Positions 57,122 to 64,000 of a stretch of 64,000 nucleotides of DNA are shown in pieces. Location: the NCBI GenBank assembly GCA_947625245.1, contig CANQNO010000001.1, positions 124,001-188,000 of the forward strand. The letters run 5' to 3'. This DNA comes from an uncultured Clostridia bacterium. GTDB lineage: Bacteria > Bacillota > Clostridia > Christensenellales > Borkfalkiaceae. Under the pieces are notes generated by a model that was not told where the DNA came from, ran no database searches, and was given only the letters and a program-made list of their open reading frames with translations. How positions within the stretch are numbered: position 1 is the first letter of the stretch; each line of letters begins with the position of its first letter. The translations under genes and the position numbers were made by a program.

Positions 57122-57124
57122 TTT

Positions 57125-57157
57125 AAAAAAGCTCCCGCTTTGCGCGGGGGCTTTTTT
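57125..57157 (+). terminator. Terminator after rplS
   Basis: GCTCCCGC (57131-57138) pairs with GCGGGGGC (57144-57151, one G-U), flanked by A6 and T6 tracts. Confidence 0.85.
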
Positions 57158-57171
57158 GTAAGCGGAGAATT

Positions 57172-58695
57172 ATGTTTTCAAAAGTTTTAAGTTTTGCGCT
57201 TTCGGGGCTCGAAGGCGTTTGCGTAGAAATAGAAACAGATATAGGCAAGGGGCTTGTTGCGTACGACCTCGTGGGATTGCCCGACGCGGCGGTAAAAGAG
57301 AGTAAGGAAAGGGTACGCGCCGCGGTGAAGAACAGCGCGTTTGTATTCCCCCCTAAAAAAATAACGGTAAACCTTGCCCCCGCCGACATAAAAAAGGAAG
57401 GCTCGCAATACGACTTGCCTATTGCGGTGTCGCTGTTAAAGGCGAGCGACCAGCTGTTATGTTCGACGGACGGTATAATATTTTTGGGCGAACTCGCGCT
57501 GGACGGCGCGCTCCGTCCCGTCACGGGAATTCTTCCCCTTTTGATATCCGCGCGCGACAGGGGTTTTAAGCGCTTTGTCGTCCCCCGCGAAAACGCCGCC
57601 GAAGCAAGCTATATAATGGGCACGGAAGTTTACGCGCTCTCCTCCTTAAAAGAGGTTACCGAATTTCTGGAAGGCGCAAGGGAATTTTCGCCCGTGGTGC
57701 ACAACAGTTTCACCGCGGCGGCAAAAAACGCCGTTTACGATTGCGACATGTCGTTCGTGAGGGGTCAGAAAGTGGCTAAACGCGCCCTCGAAATAGCCGT
57801 TGCGGGCGGGCACAATATTCTGTTTGTGGGACCTCCGGGTTCGGGCAAGACCCTTCTCGCGCGGTGTATTCCCACCATAATGCCCGATTTGACCTTTGCG
57901 GAGGCGCTCGAAGTCACCAAAATCCACTCTGTGGCGGGCGAACTGTCAGAAGAGGGGATAGTCACAATGCGGCCTTTCCGCACTCCCCACCATACAGCCA
58001 CTACGGTGTCGCTGTGCGGGGGCGGGCACACGCATATCCGCCCGGGCGAAATATCCATGGCGCACAAGGGCGTACTGTTTTTGGACGAATTGCCCGAATA
58101 CCACCGCCATACGCTGGAAAGTTTAAGACAGCCCCTCGAAGATAAAAAGATAACCATAACCCGTTCGGGCGGCGCGGTTACTTTCCCCGCCGACTTTATG
58201 CTGTGCGCAAGCATGAACCCCTGCCCCTGCGGCAATTACGGTTCGGCTTACGGGATTTGCACCTGCACTCCCTCGCAGATAGCCCGTTACCGCGATAAAA
58301 TTTCGGGACCCCTTCTCGACAGGATTGATTTGCAGGTGGAAGTGGACGGGGTAAAGTACGAATACCTTGAGGGCGATGGCAACGAAGAGACCAGCGCCAC
58401 CGTAAAAAAGCGGGTCGAAACGGCGCGCGCCATACAGCGCGAACGCTACCGCGGCGAAAAGACGGGCACTATAAACGCCAACCTCGGCGAAAGACAGATA
58501 AAAAAATATTGCGCCCTTTCGGCGGAGTGCGAAAACGTTTTAAGGACGGCTTACGAAAGCCTTAAACTCTCCGCCCGCGCACGTACGCGCATAATAAAGG
58601 TTGCAAGGACGATAGCCGATCTGGAGTTTTCCGAAGAGATCAAGCCCGCTCACATACTCGAAGCGGCGTCGTACCGCAGTTACGACAAATCCTGA
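57172..58695 (+). CDS. comM: YifB/ComM-type Mg-chelatase-like ATPase
   Basis: 507 residues. N-terminal LonC-like fold (SFALSGLEGVCVEIETDIGK, NLAPADIKKEGSQYDLP), AAA+ P-loop GPPGSGKTLLARC, Walker B GVLFLDELPEYHR, then a C-terminal Mg-chelatase domain with the Cys cluster NPCPCGNYGSAYGICTCTP. ComM is a branch-migration helicase in natural transformation in Gram-negatives. Its neighbour dprA fits a DNA-processing role. Confidence 0.93.
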   Translation: MFSKVLSFALSGLEGVCVEIETDIGKGLVAYDLVGLPDAAVKESKERVRAAVKNSAFVFPPKKITVNLAPADIKKEGSQYDLPIAVSLLKASDQLLCSTDGIIFLGELALDGALRPVTGILPLLISARDRGFKRFVVPRENAAEASYIMGTEVYALSSLKEVTEFLEGAREFSPVVHNSFTAAAKNAVYDCDMSFVRGQKVAKRALEIAVAGGHNILFVGPPGSGKTLLARCIPTIMPDLTFAEALEVTKIHSVAGELSEEGIVTMRPFRTPHHTATTVSLCGGGHTHIRPGEISMAHKGVLFLDELPEYHRHTLESLRQPLEDKKITITRSGGAVTFPADFMLCASMNPCPCGNYGSAYGICTCTPSQIARYRDKISGPLLDRIDLQVEVDGVKYEYLEGDGNEETSATVKKRVETARAIQRERYRGEKTGTINANLGERQIKKYCALSAECENVLRTAYESLKLSARARTRIIKVARTIADLEFSEEIKPAHILEAASYRSYDKS

Positions 58696-58729
58696 AAGGC
58701 GCGGCAGAGCCGCGTAAAGCGATTTAAAT

Positions 58730-59788
58730 ATGAACTACACCGAGGAAGAACAAAACTTAATAATTCTTTCTTCCCTCAACGTGCCTGCGGGGGCAAGGCG
58801 GGCTGTATTGACCGCGCTGAAAAGTTTTATGGGCAATTTCCCCGAATGCGGCAGTATTTTGATTAAAAACGGTTATGCGGGCGTATATAATAAAGTGAGG
58901 GAACGCTTTTACAGCCCCGTATACCGCAAAGAAATGTTAAGCGGGCTGGAAAAGAGAGGGGTGGAGTGCGTCACCCTCGCCTCGCAGGATTATCCCGAAT
59001 ATCTCAAAAACACTCCCGACCCGCCCTTGACGCTGTACCTGCGGGGCAGGCGCGAGCTTTTAAAGAGGGATATGTTTTCTATAGTCGGTTCGCGCAGAAC
59101 CGCCCCGTACGCTTTGGAGTGGTGCAGGAGGTTTTCAAAGGACCTTTCCGAACATTTCGTTATAGTTTCGGGGAGCGCGGAGGGAGCGGACACCGCCGCG
59201 CTCGAAAGCGCGCAAAACGCCGTCTCCGTGCTGGCGTTCGGGTTCGATTCCGTGGGGAAAGTCTCCAATTCCGTGCTTTTGAAAAAGATCGAAAAGACGG
59301 GGTTGCTGGTTTCGGAATATTATCCCACGGAAAAGGCGCAGAGGTACAACTTCCCCATGCGCAACAGGATAATAGCGGGGCTTTCCAAAGGGACGCTCGT
59401 CGTCTCCGCCGCACAAAAGAGCGGCGCGCTGATAACGGCGAACTATGCCGCCGAATACACGCGCGAATTGTTCGCGTTTCCGTATAATTTAGGCGTCACT
59501 TCGGGCGAGGGGTGCAACCAACTGATAAAAAAAGGCGCCTCGCTCGTGCAAAAACCGCTTGACATATTGTCGGTTTTCGGTTTAGACTTAAAGCCGCTTG
59601 CCAAACCCGGGCTGACGGCGGACGAGGAGCGGGTGTACAAAGCCGTAAAGGAGAGCGGCGAAACGTTCGTAACCGCCCTTGCCCAAAAGTTGGGCACAGA
59701 GCCGTATAAACTTATAGCGGTACTGTCGTCGCTGGAAATCAAGGGGCTTTTGTGCCGCCTCGGCGGGAACAGGTATCAGGCGCTGTGA
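58730..59788 (+). CDS. dprA: DNA processing protein DprA/Smf
   Basis: 352 residues. Rossmann-type DNA-binding core with FSIVGSRRTAPYALEW-like start (SIVGSRRT), IVSGSAEGADTAALESA, and RNRIIAGLSKGTLVVSAAQK. A C-terminal winged helix follows (about 295-350). Loads RecA onto incoming single-stranded DNA. The SGGA-GID motif reads SGSAEGAD here. Confidence 0.92.
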   Translation: MNYTEEEQNLIILSSLNVPAGARRAVLTALKSFMGNFPECGSILIKNGYAGVYNKVRERFYSPVYRKEMLSGLEKRGVECVTLASQDYPEYLKNTPDPPLTLYLRGRRELLKRDMFSIVGSRRTAPYALEWCRRFSKDLSEHFVIVSGSAEGADTAALESAQNAVSVLAFGFDSVGKVSNSVLLKKIEKTGLLVSEYYPTEKAQRYNFPMRNRIIAGLSKGTLVVSAAQKSGALITANYAAEYTRELFAFPYNLGVTSGEGCNQLIKKGASLVQKPLDILSVFGLDLKPLAKPGLTADEERVYKAVKESGETFVTALAQKLGTEPYKLIAVLSSLEIKGLLCRLGGNRYQAL

Positions 59789-59818
59789 CGGCTTTTAAAT
59801 GCGTATTAAAGGACATTT

Positions 59819-62143
59819 ATGGATTTAATAATAGTAGAATCGCCTTCTAAGGCAAAGACAATTTCCAAATATTTAAAGGGCAAATACAAAGTGGACGCTT
59901 CGGGCGGGCACGTGCGCGATTTGCCCGAAAAATCGTTGGGGGTAAAAATCACTTCCGATTTCGAACCCAAATACGAGATAACTCCGTCCAAAAAGGAAAT
60001 AATAAAACGGCTTATGCAAGAGGCTAAAAGCTGTTCGCACGTATATCTTGCAACCGACCCCGACCGCGAGGGCGAGGCGATAAGCTGGCATTTGCAAACA
60101 GTTTTGGGCATGGACGAAAACGGGCTCAACAGGATAGAATTCAACGAAATTTCCCCCACAGCCGTCAAAAACGCCCTTAAAAATCCACGGAAAATAAATT
60201 ATAATCTTGTGGACGCCCAGCAGGCGCGCAGGGTTTTGGACAGACTTGTGGGCTATAAGCTTTCGCCCCTTTTGAACAACCGCATACAAAACGGTCTTTC
60301 GGCGGGGCGGGTGCAGTCCGTCGCACTCCGTCTTATCGTGGACAGGGAGCGCGAAATACAGAGTTTCAACCCCGAAGAATATTGGCTTCTCCGTGCCGAA
60401 TTGCAGGACACAGAGCGCAAAAATTCGCCCTTTAAGGCGCTTTACCAGCTTAAAAAGAGCGGCAAGTGCATAAAAAAGGAACAGGCGGAAGAGGTTGAAA
60501 AAAAGGTAAAAAGCGGCGTTTTCGCCGTGACCAAAGTGCGCAAGGGCATAGTAAAACAACACGCGCCCGCGCCTTTCAATACGTCCACGCTGCAGCAGGA
60601 CGCTTCCAATAAATTCGGCATGTCCTCGCCCGAAATAATGCTCGTGGCGCAGCACCTTTACGAGGGCATGGACGTCGGCGGCGAGCACATAGCCCTGATA
60701 ACATATATAAGGACGGACTCCGTACGCGTTTCAAGAGAGGCGCAGGAGAACGCGCTGGCGTTCATAAGGGAGAATTACGGCGCGGAATACGCGCCCGAAA
60801 AGCCCAATTATTACGCCACTAAAAAGAACGCGCAGGACGCGCACGAAGCTATCCGCCCCATAAACCTTGCCGTAACGCCGGCAAGCGTTAAAGCGCACCT
60901 CGACAAAAAGCACTACAACATTTACAAACTCGTTTACGACCGCTTTATCGCTTCACAGATGACCGAAGCGCGGTACAATTCCATGCAGGTGGAAGCCGAA
61001 AGCGCGGGCTACGTATTTAAGGCGAGCGGCAAGGCGCTGGTATTTGCGGGGTATACAGCCGCATGGCAGGACTCGCGCGAAAAGGACGAGGAGGAAGAGA
61101 ACACAAAGCTTCTTCCCCCCGTAAAAGAGGGCGATAAACTCAACCTCATTTCGCTTGAAAAGGAACAAAAGTTCACCCGCCCGCCCAACCGTTACACCGA
61201 CGCCTCGCTCGTTAAAGCCATGGAAGAAAAGGGCATAGGGCGTCCTTCCACATACGCTTCCATAATTTCCGTTCTCACAAAGCGCAAGTACGTAGAAAAG
61301 GACGGCAAGTTTATGGTACCCACCGAAGTGGCGTACAAAATCACCGATATGCTCGTCAGGTATTTCACCGACATAATGGACGTAGGCTTTACCGCAAAGA
61401 TGGAGGACGAACTCGACCGCATAGAGGACGGGGGCGTGGATTGGCATAAGATAATTGCCGATTTTTATCCGGGGTTTGCCGAAAAGCTGAAAAACGCTTC
61501 CACGGACGGCGACGAACCCACCGAAGAGGTCTGCGCAAAATGCGGCTCGCCCATGATAAGAAGAACGGGCAAGTACGGCAAATATCTCGCCTGCTCCAAT
61601 TATCCGCAGTGTTCCAACATAATAAGCGAAAGCGAAACGGAAGTTTCGGCTATCCGCTGTCCCAAATGCGGCTCGAACATGGTGGTAAAGAGCGGTAAAT
61701 TCGGCAAATTCCTTGCCTGCCCGCAATATCCCGAGTGCTCGTCCATATTGCCCATCGACGCGCAGATAACAGCCGAAAAATGCCGCGAGTGCGGCGGCGC
61801 AATGGTCTTAAAGCACGGCAAGTACGGAAATTATCTCGAGTGCGGCAAATGCGGCTCCAAACGTCCTTTGTCTTCGCCCGACGGCAACGCGCGCGAGGGC
61901 GAGCGCACGGACGGCAAATGCCCCGAGTGCGGCAAGCCCATGCGCAGGATGCGCTCCAAATCGGGCAAAATTTATTTCGGCTGTACGGGCTACCCCGACT
62001 GCAAATTTTTGAGTTGGGATATCCCCACGGGCGGCAAATGCCCCCAATGCGGCGCCTATCTTATACGCAAGGGCAAAAACATAAAGTGCTCGTCCAAAGA
62101 CTGCAAATATTCTGCCGCCGTGCCTTACGAAGATGAAAATTAA
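59819..62143 (+). CDS. topA: DNA topoisomerase I with five zinc ribbons
   Basis: 774 residues. TOPRIM domain with IIVESPSKAKTISKYL and DPDREGEAISW; active-site Tyr in LITYIRTDSVRVS; GIGRPSTYASI. The C-terminal tail has five Cys4 zinc ribbons (CAKCGS, CPKCGS, CRECGG, CPECGK, CPQCGA), more than the usual three or four. Relaxes negative supercoils. Overlaps trmFO by 11 bases. Confidence 0.97.
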   Translation: MDLIIVESPSKAKTISKYLKGKYKVDASGGHVRDLPEKSLGVKITSDFEPKYEITPSKKEIIKRLMQEAKSCSHVYLATDPDREGEAISWHLQTVLGMDENGLNRIEFNEISPTAVKNALKNPRKINYNLVDAQQARRVLDRLVGYKLSPLLNNRIQNGLSAGRVQSVALRLIVDREREIQSFNPEEYWLLRAELQDTERKNSPFKALYQLKKSGKCIKKEQAEEVEKKVKSGVFAVTKVRKGIVKQHAPAPFNTSTLQQDASNKFGMSSPEIMLVAQHLYEGMDVGGEHIALITYIRTDSVRVSREAQENALAFIRENYGAEYAPEKPNYYATKKNAQDAHEAIRPINLAVTPASVKAHLDKKHYNIYKLVYDRFIASQMTEARYNSMQVEAESAGYVFKASGKALVFAGYTAAWQDSREKDEEEENTKLLPPVKEGDKLNLISLEKEQKFTRPPNRYTDASLVKAMEEKGIGRPSTYASIISVLTKRKYVEKDGKFMVPTEVAYKITDMLVRYFTDIMDVGFTAKMEDELDRIEDGGVDWHKIIADFYPGFAEKLKNASTDGDEPTEEVCAKCGSPMIRRTGKYGKYLACSNYPQCSNIISESETEVSAIRCPKCGSNMVVKSGKFGKFLACPQYPECSSILPIDAQITAEKCRECGGAMVLKHGKYGNYLECGKCGSKRPLSSPDGNAREGERTDGKCPECGKPMRRMRSKSGKIYFGCTGYPDCKFLSWDIPTGGKCPQCGAYLIRKGKNIKCSSKDCKYSAAVPYEDEN

Positions 62144-63434
62144 GGTAGTGGGCGCGGGTTTGGCGGGCTCCGAAGCGGCATATTTTCTCGCCGAACGCGG
62201 CGAAGAGGTAGAGCTGTGGGATATAAAGCCCAAAAAGTTTACTCCCGCCCATAAAAACCCCGGCTTTTGCGAGCTGGTGTGTTCCAATTCTTTAAAGGGC
62301 GCCGATCCCTATTCCAACGCCTGCGGGTTGCTCAAAGAGGAAATGCGGATTTTGGGCTCCCTCACAATGGAAGCGGCGGAGTTTGCGCGCGTGCCCGCGG
62401 GCGGCGCGCTTGCCGTGGACAGGGAAAAATTTTCTTATTTCGTCACGCAAAAACTCCGTTCGCACAAAAATATAAAAACAGTCTGCAAGGAAGCCCGTAC
62501 CGTGCCCGGCGGGTGGTGCATAATCGCCACGGGTCCGTTGACGTGCGGGCGGCTTTCAAACGATATTTCGGGCATATGCGGGGGGCAATTGCATTTTTAC
62601 GACGCTTCTGCACCCATAGTTTCGCGGCAAAGCTTAAACTTGAACAAGTGCTTTTACGGCGACAGGTACGGCAAGGGGGGCGACGACTACATAAATTGCC
62701 CGCTTACAAAAGAGGAATACGAAAATTTTATAACGGCGCTACTTTCCGCGGAACGGGCGGAGTTGCACGAGTTTGACAAGAGGGAAATTTTCGAAGGCTG
62801 CATGCCTGTGGAGGTAATGGCGGCGCGGGGAAGAGACAGCCTGCGGTTTGCCATGTTAAAGCCCGTCGGGCTGAAAGACAAGGACGGCAATAAATTTTAC
62901 GCCGTACTGCAACTGAGAAAGGAAAACGCGGCGGGAGACGCCTATAACCTTGTGGGGTTCCAGACCAACCTTAAATTTTCCGAACAGAAGAGGGTATTTT
63001 CGATGATACCCGCCCTGCAAAACGCGGAATTTTTGCGCTACGGTGTAATGCACCGCAACACGTTTATAAATTCGCCGCAGTGTCTCAACGCCGATTTTTC
63101 GCACAAAACGCGCGCGGGTTTGTATTTTGCGGGTCAGATAACGGGCGTTGAGGGGTATGTGGAAAGCGCGGCGAGCGGAATTCTCGCGGCGTTGCACCTA
63201 TACCAAAAACTTAAAGGCAACGTGCCGTCCGTGCCCGGCGACGATACGGTTATGGGCGCACTTTCGGCGTATATTTCCTCGCCGAACGCAAACTTTCAGC
63301 CGATGAACGCCAATTTCGGCATACTTCGCACCCCCGAAACATTGATAAAGGACAAAAAACGGCGCTATGCGTATCTTGCTGAACGCGCCGTAAAAAGTAT
63401 AAAGGAATACAGGCAAAAGTTGAACCTGTATTGA
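62133..63434 (+). CDS. trmFO: Folate/FAD-dependent tRNA-m5U54 methyltransferase
   Basis: 433 residues. FAD motif VVGAGLAGSEAAYFLAERG, VCSNSLKGADPYSNACGLLK and the C-terminal GQITGVEGYVESAASG. Makes m5U54 in the T-loop using methylenetetrahydrofolate. Its ATG is inside the topA end, so expression is coupled. Usual topA-trmFO order; xerC, normally next, is absent. Confidence 0.97.
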   Translation: MKIKVVGAGLAGSEAAYFLAERGEEVELWDIKPKKFTPAHKNPGFCELVCSNSLKGADPYSNACGLLKEEMRILGSLTMEAAEFARVPAGGALAVDREKFSYFVTQKLRSHKNIKTVCKEARTVPGGWCIIATGPLTCGRLSNDISGICGGQLHFYDASAPIVSRQSLNLNKCFYGDRYGKGGDDYINCPLTKEEYENFITALLSAERAELHEFDKREIFEGCMPVEVMAARGRDSLRFAMLKPVGLKDKDGNKFYAVLQLRKENAAGDAYNLVGFQTNLKFSEQKRVFSMIPALQNAEFLRYGVMHRNTFINSPQCLNADFSHKTRAGLYFAGQITGVEGYVESAASGILAALHLYQKLKGNVPSVPGDDTVMGALSAYISSPNANFQPMNANFGILRTPETLIKDKKRRYAYLAERAVKSIKEYRQKLNLY

Positions 63435-63452
63435 GTTTTTAAGGAGAATTTT

Positions 63453-63989
63453 ATGGTAGAATTTCACGCAACTACTATATGCGCCGTAAAAAAGGACGGC
63501 AAAACCGCGATCGCCGGCGACGGGCAGGTGACCATGGGCGAGAGCGTAATTTTTAAAAACAGCGCGCAGAAAGTACGCCGCATCTTCGGCGGCAAGGTCA
63601 TTTTGGGATTTGCCGGTTCCGTTTCGGATGCCTTTTCGCTTTCCGAAAAGTTCGAAGGTATGCTCAACAAGTTTTCGGGCAATCTCATGCGTTCCGCGGT
63701 GGAGCTTGCCGAGCTCTGGCGTTCGGACAAAGCCGTAAGAAAGCTAGAAGCGTTAATGATAGTGGCGGACGCGAATACCCTGCTCATAGTGTCGGGCACG
63801 GGAGAGGTCATCGAGCCGGACGACGGCATTGCGGCTATAGGGAGCGGCGGAAACTATGCTCTGGCGGCGGCGCGCGCCCTTTACCAAAATACGGAATTCT
63901 CCGCCGAGGACATTGCAAAAAAATCGCTTAAAATAGCAAGCGAGATCTGCGTGTTCACCAACGACAACATAAAATGCGAGGTGATATAA
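63453..63989 (+). CDS. hslV: ATP-dependent protease subunit HslV
   Basis: 178 residues. [13 protein letters not shown] with the catalytic Thr in HATTI after a short propeptide, [13 protein letters not shown], and [20 protein letters not shown]. Forms the double-ring peptidase of HslVU. AAGGAG precedes the ATG. TAATG overlap with the next gene. Confidence 0.97.
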   Translation: MVEFHATTICAVKKDGKTAIAGDGQVTMGESVIFKNSAQKVRRIFGGKVILGFAGSVSDAFSLSEKFEGMLNKFSGNLMRSAVELAELWRSDKAVRKLEALMIVADANTLLIVSGTGEVIEPDDGIAAIGSGGNYALAAARALYQNTEFSAEDIAKKSLKIASEICVFTNDNIKCEVI

Positions 63990-64000
63990 TGGATTTATCC
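63989..64000 (+). CDS. hslU: Start of HslU (ATPase partner of HslV), truncated by the window
   Basis: ATG at 63989 overlaps the hslV stop (TAATG). Only MDLS is visible. Position directly after hslV and the GAGGTG site make hslU the most likely identity; nothing in the four codons proves it. Confidence 0.6.

Noticed and set aside
1..64000. tRNA or rRNA genes and CRISPR arrays
   Set aside because: No tRNA-like GGTTCGA T-loops in intergenic regions, no rRNA signatures, and the tandem repeats at 17.8 and 51.7 kb lack the short-repeat/unique-spacer pattern of CRISPR.

Overview
The window is a chromosomal stretch of a Gram-positive bacterium of the Clostridia type (Bacillota). This rests on zinc-type S14, L31 and S4, a Cys-type adenylate kinase lid, a KOW-domain RNA-binding gene between map and infA, ThiT behind a TPP riboswitch, a DXP-pathway dxr, HslV, standard-code stops including TGA, and strong AAGGAGG ribosome-binding sites. 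I cannot name a family from the sequence alone. Almost everything is core translation, secretion and envelope machinery. There is no phage, transposase, CRISPR array, rRNA or recognisable tRNA.

Layout. 1-770: end of rplJ and rplL with a strong terminator; rpoB does not follow. 780-5950: a cyclophilin-like lipoprotein, an EF-G-like GTPase on the minus strand, and a large lipoprotein whose promoter spacer holds a run of ten G. 6078-23356: the S10-spc-alpha ribosomal superoperon, from a consensus promoter and structured leader before rpsJ, through secY, adk, map, the KOW gene, infA, rpmJ, rpsM, rpsK, rpsD and rpoA to rplQ and a terminator. 23400-28562: small membrane proteins, a YfcE phosphodiesterase, a PH-domain membrane protein divergent from an XRE regulator across a perfect operator-like palindrome, cardiolipin synthase and an MDR dehydrogenase without catalytic zinc ligands. 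28679-34430: rpmE, a YqhQ-PrmC fusion, prfA and the membrane pyrophosphatase hppA.

34440-45575: the rpsB-tsf / pyrH-frr-uppS-cdsA-dxr-rseP block, split after tsf by about 3.9 kb of accessory genes (XRE regulator, beta-helix-like lipoprotein, repeat element, second lipoprotein). 45598-49557: a TPP-riboswitch-controlled ThiT with an extra N-terminal membrane domain, YfbR, an unannotated minus-strand transcription unit of about 290 nt with its own promoter, terminator and tiny ORFs, and a Kef-type antiporter. 49600-57157: ylxM-ffh-rpsP-khpA-rimM, an ABC transporter pair inserted before trmD, then rbgA, rnhB and rplS. 57172-64000: comM, dprA, topA, trmFO, hslV and the first codons of hslU.

A modular family of intergenic repeats (copies near 6.6, 11.7, 17.8, 38.6 and 51.7 kb) always starts within a few tens of bases after, or overlapping, a stop codon, four times in ribosomal/secY operons. 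Its ends are complementary, and the complementary bases differ from copy to copy while pairing is kept; two copies are tandem arrays. This family, the 290-nt unit at 47.7-48.0 kb and the G-tract promoter at 4.1 kb are the parts that standard annotation explains least.
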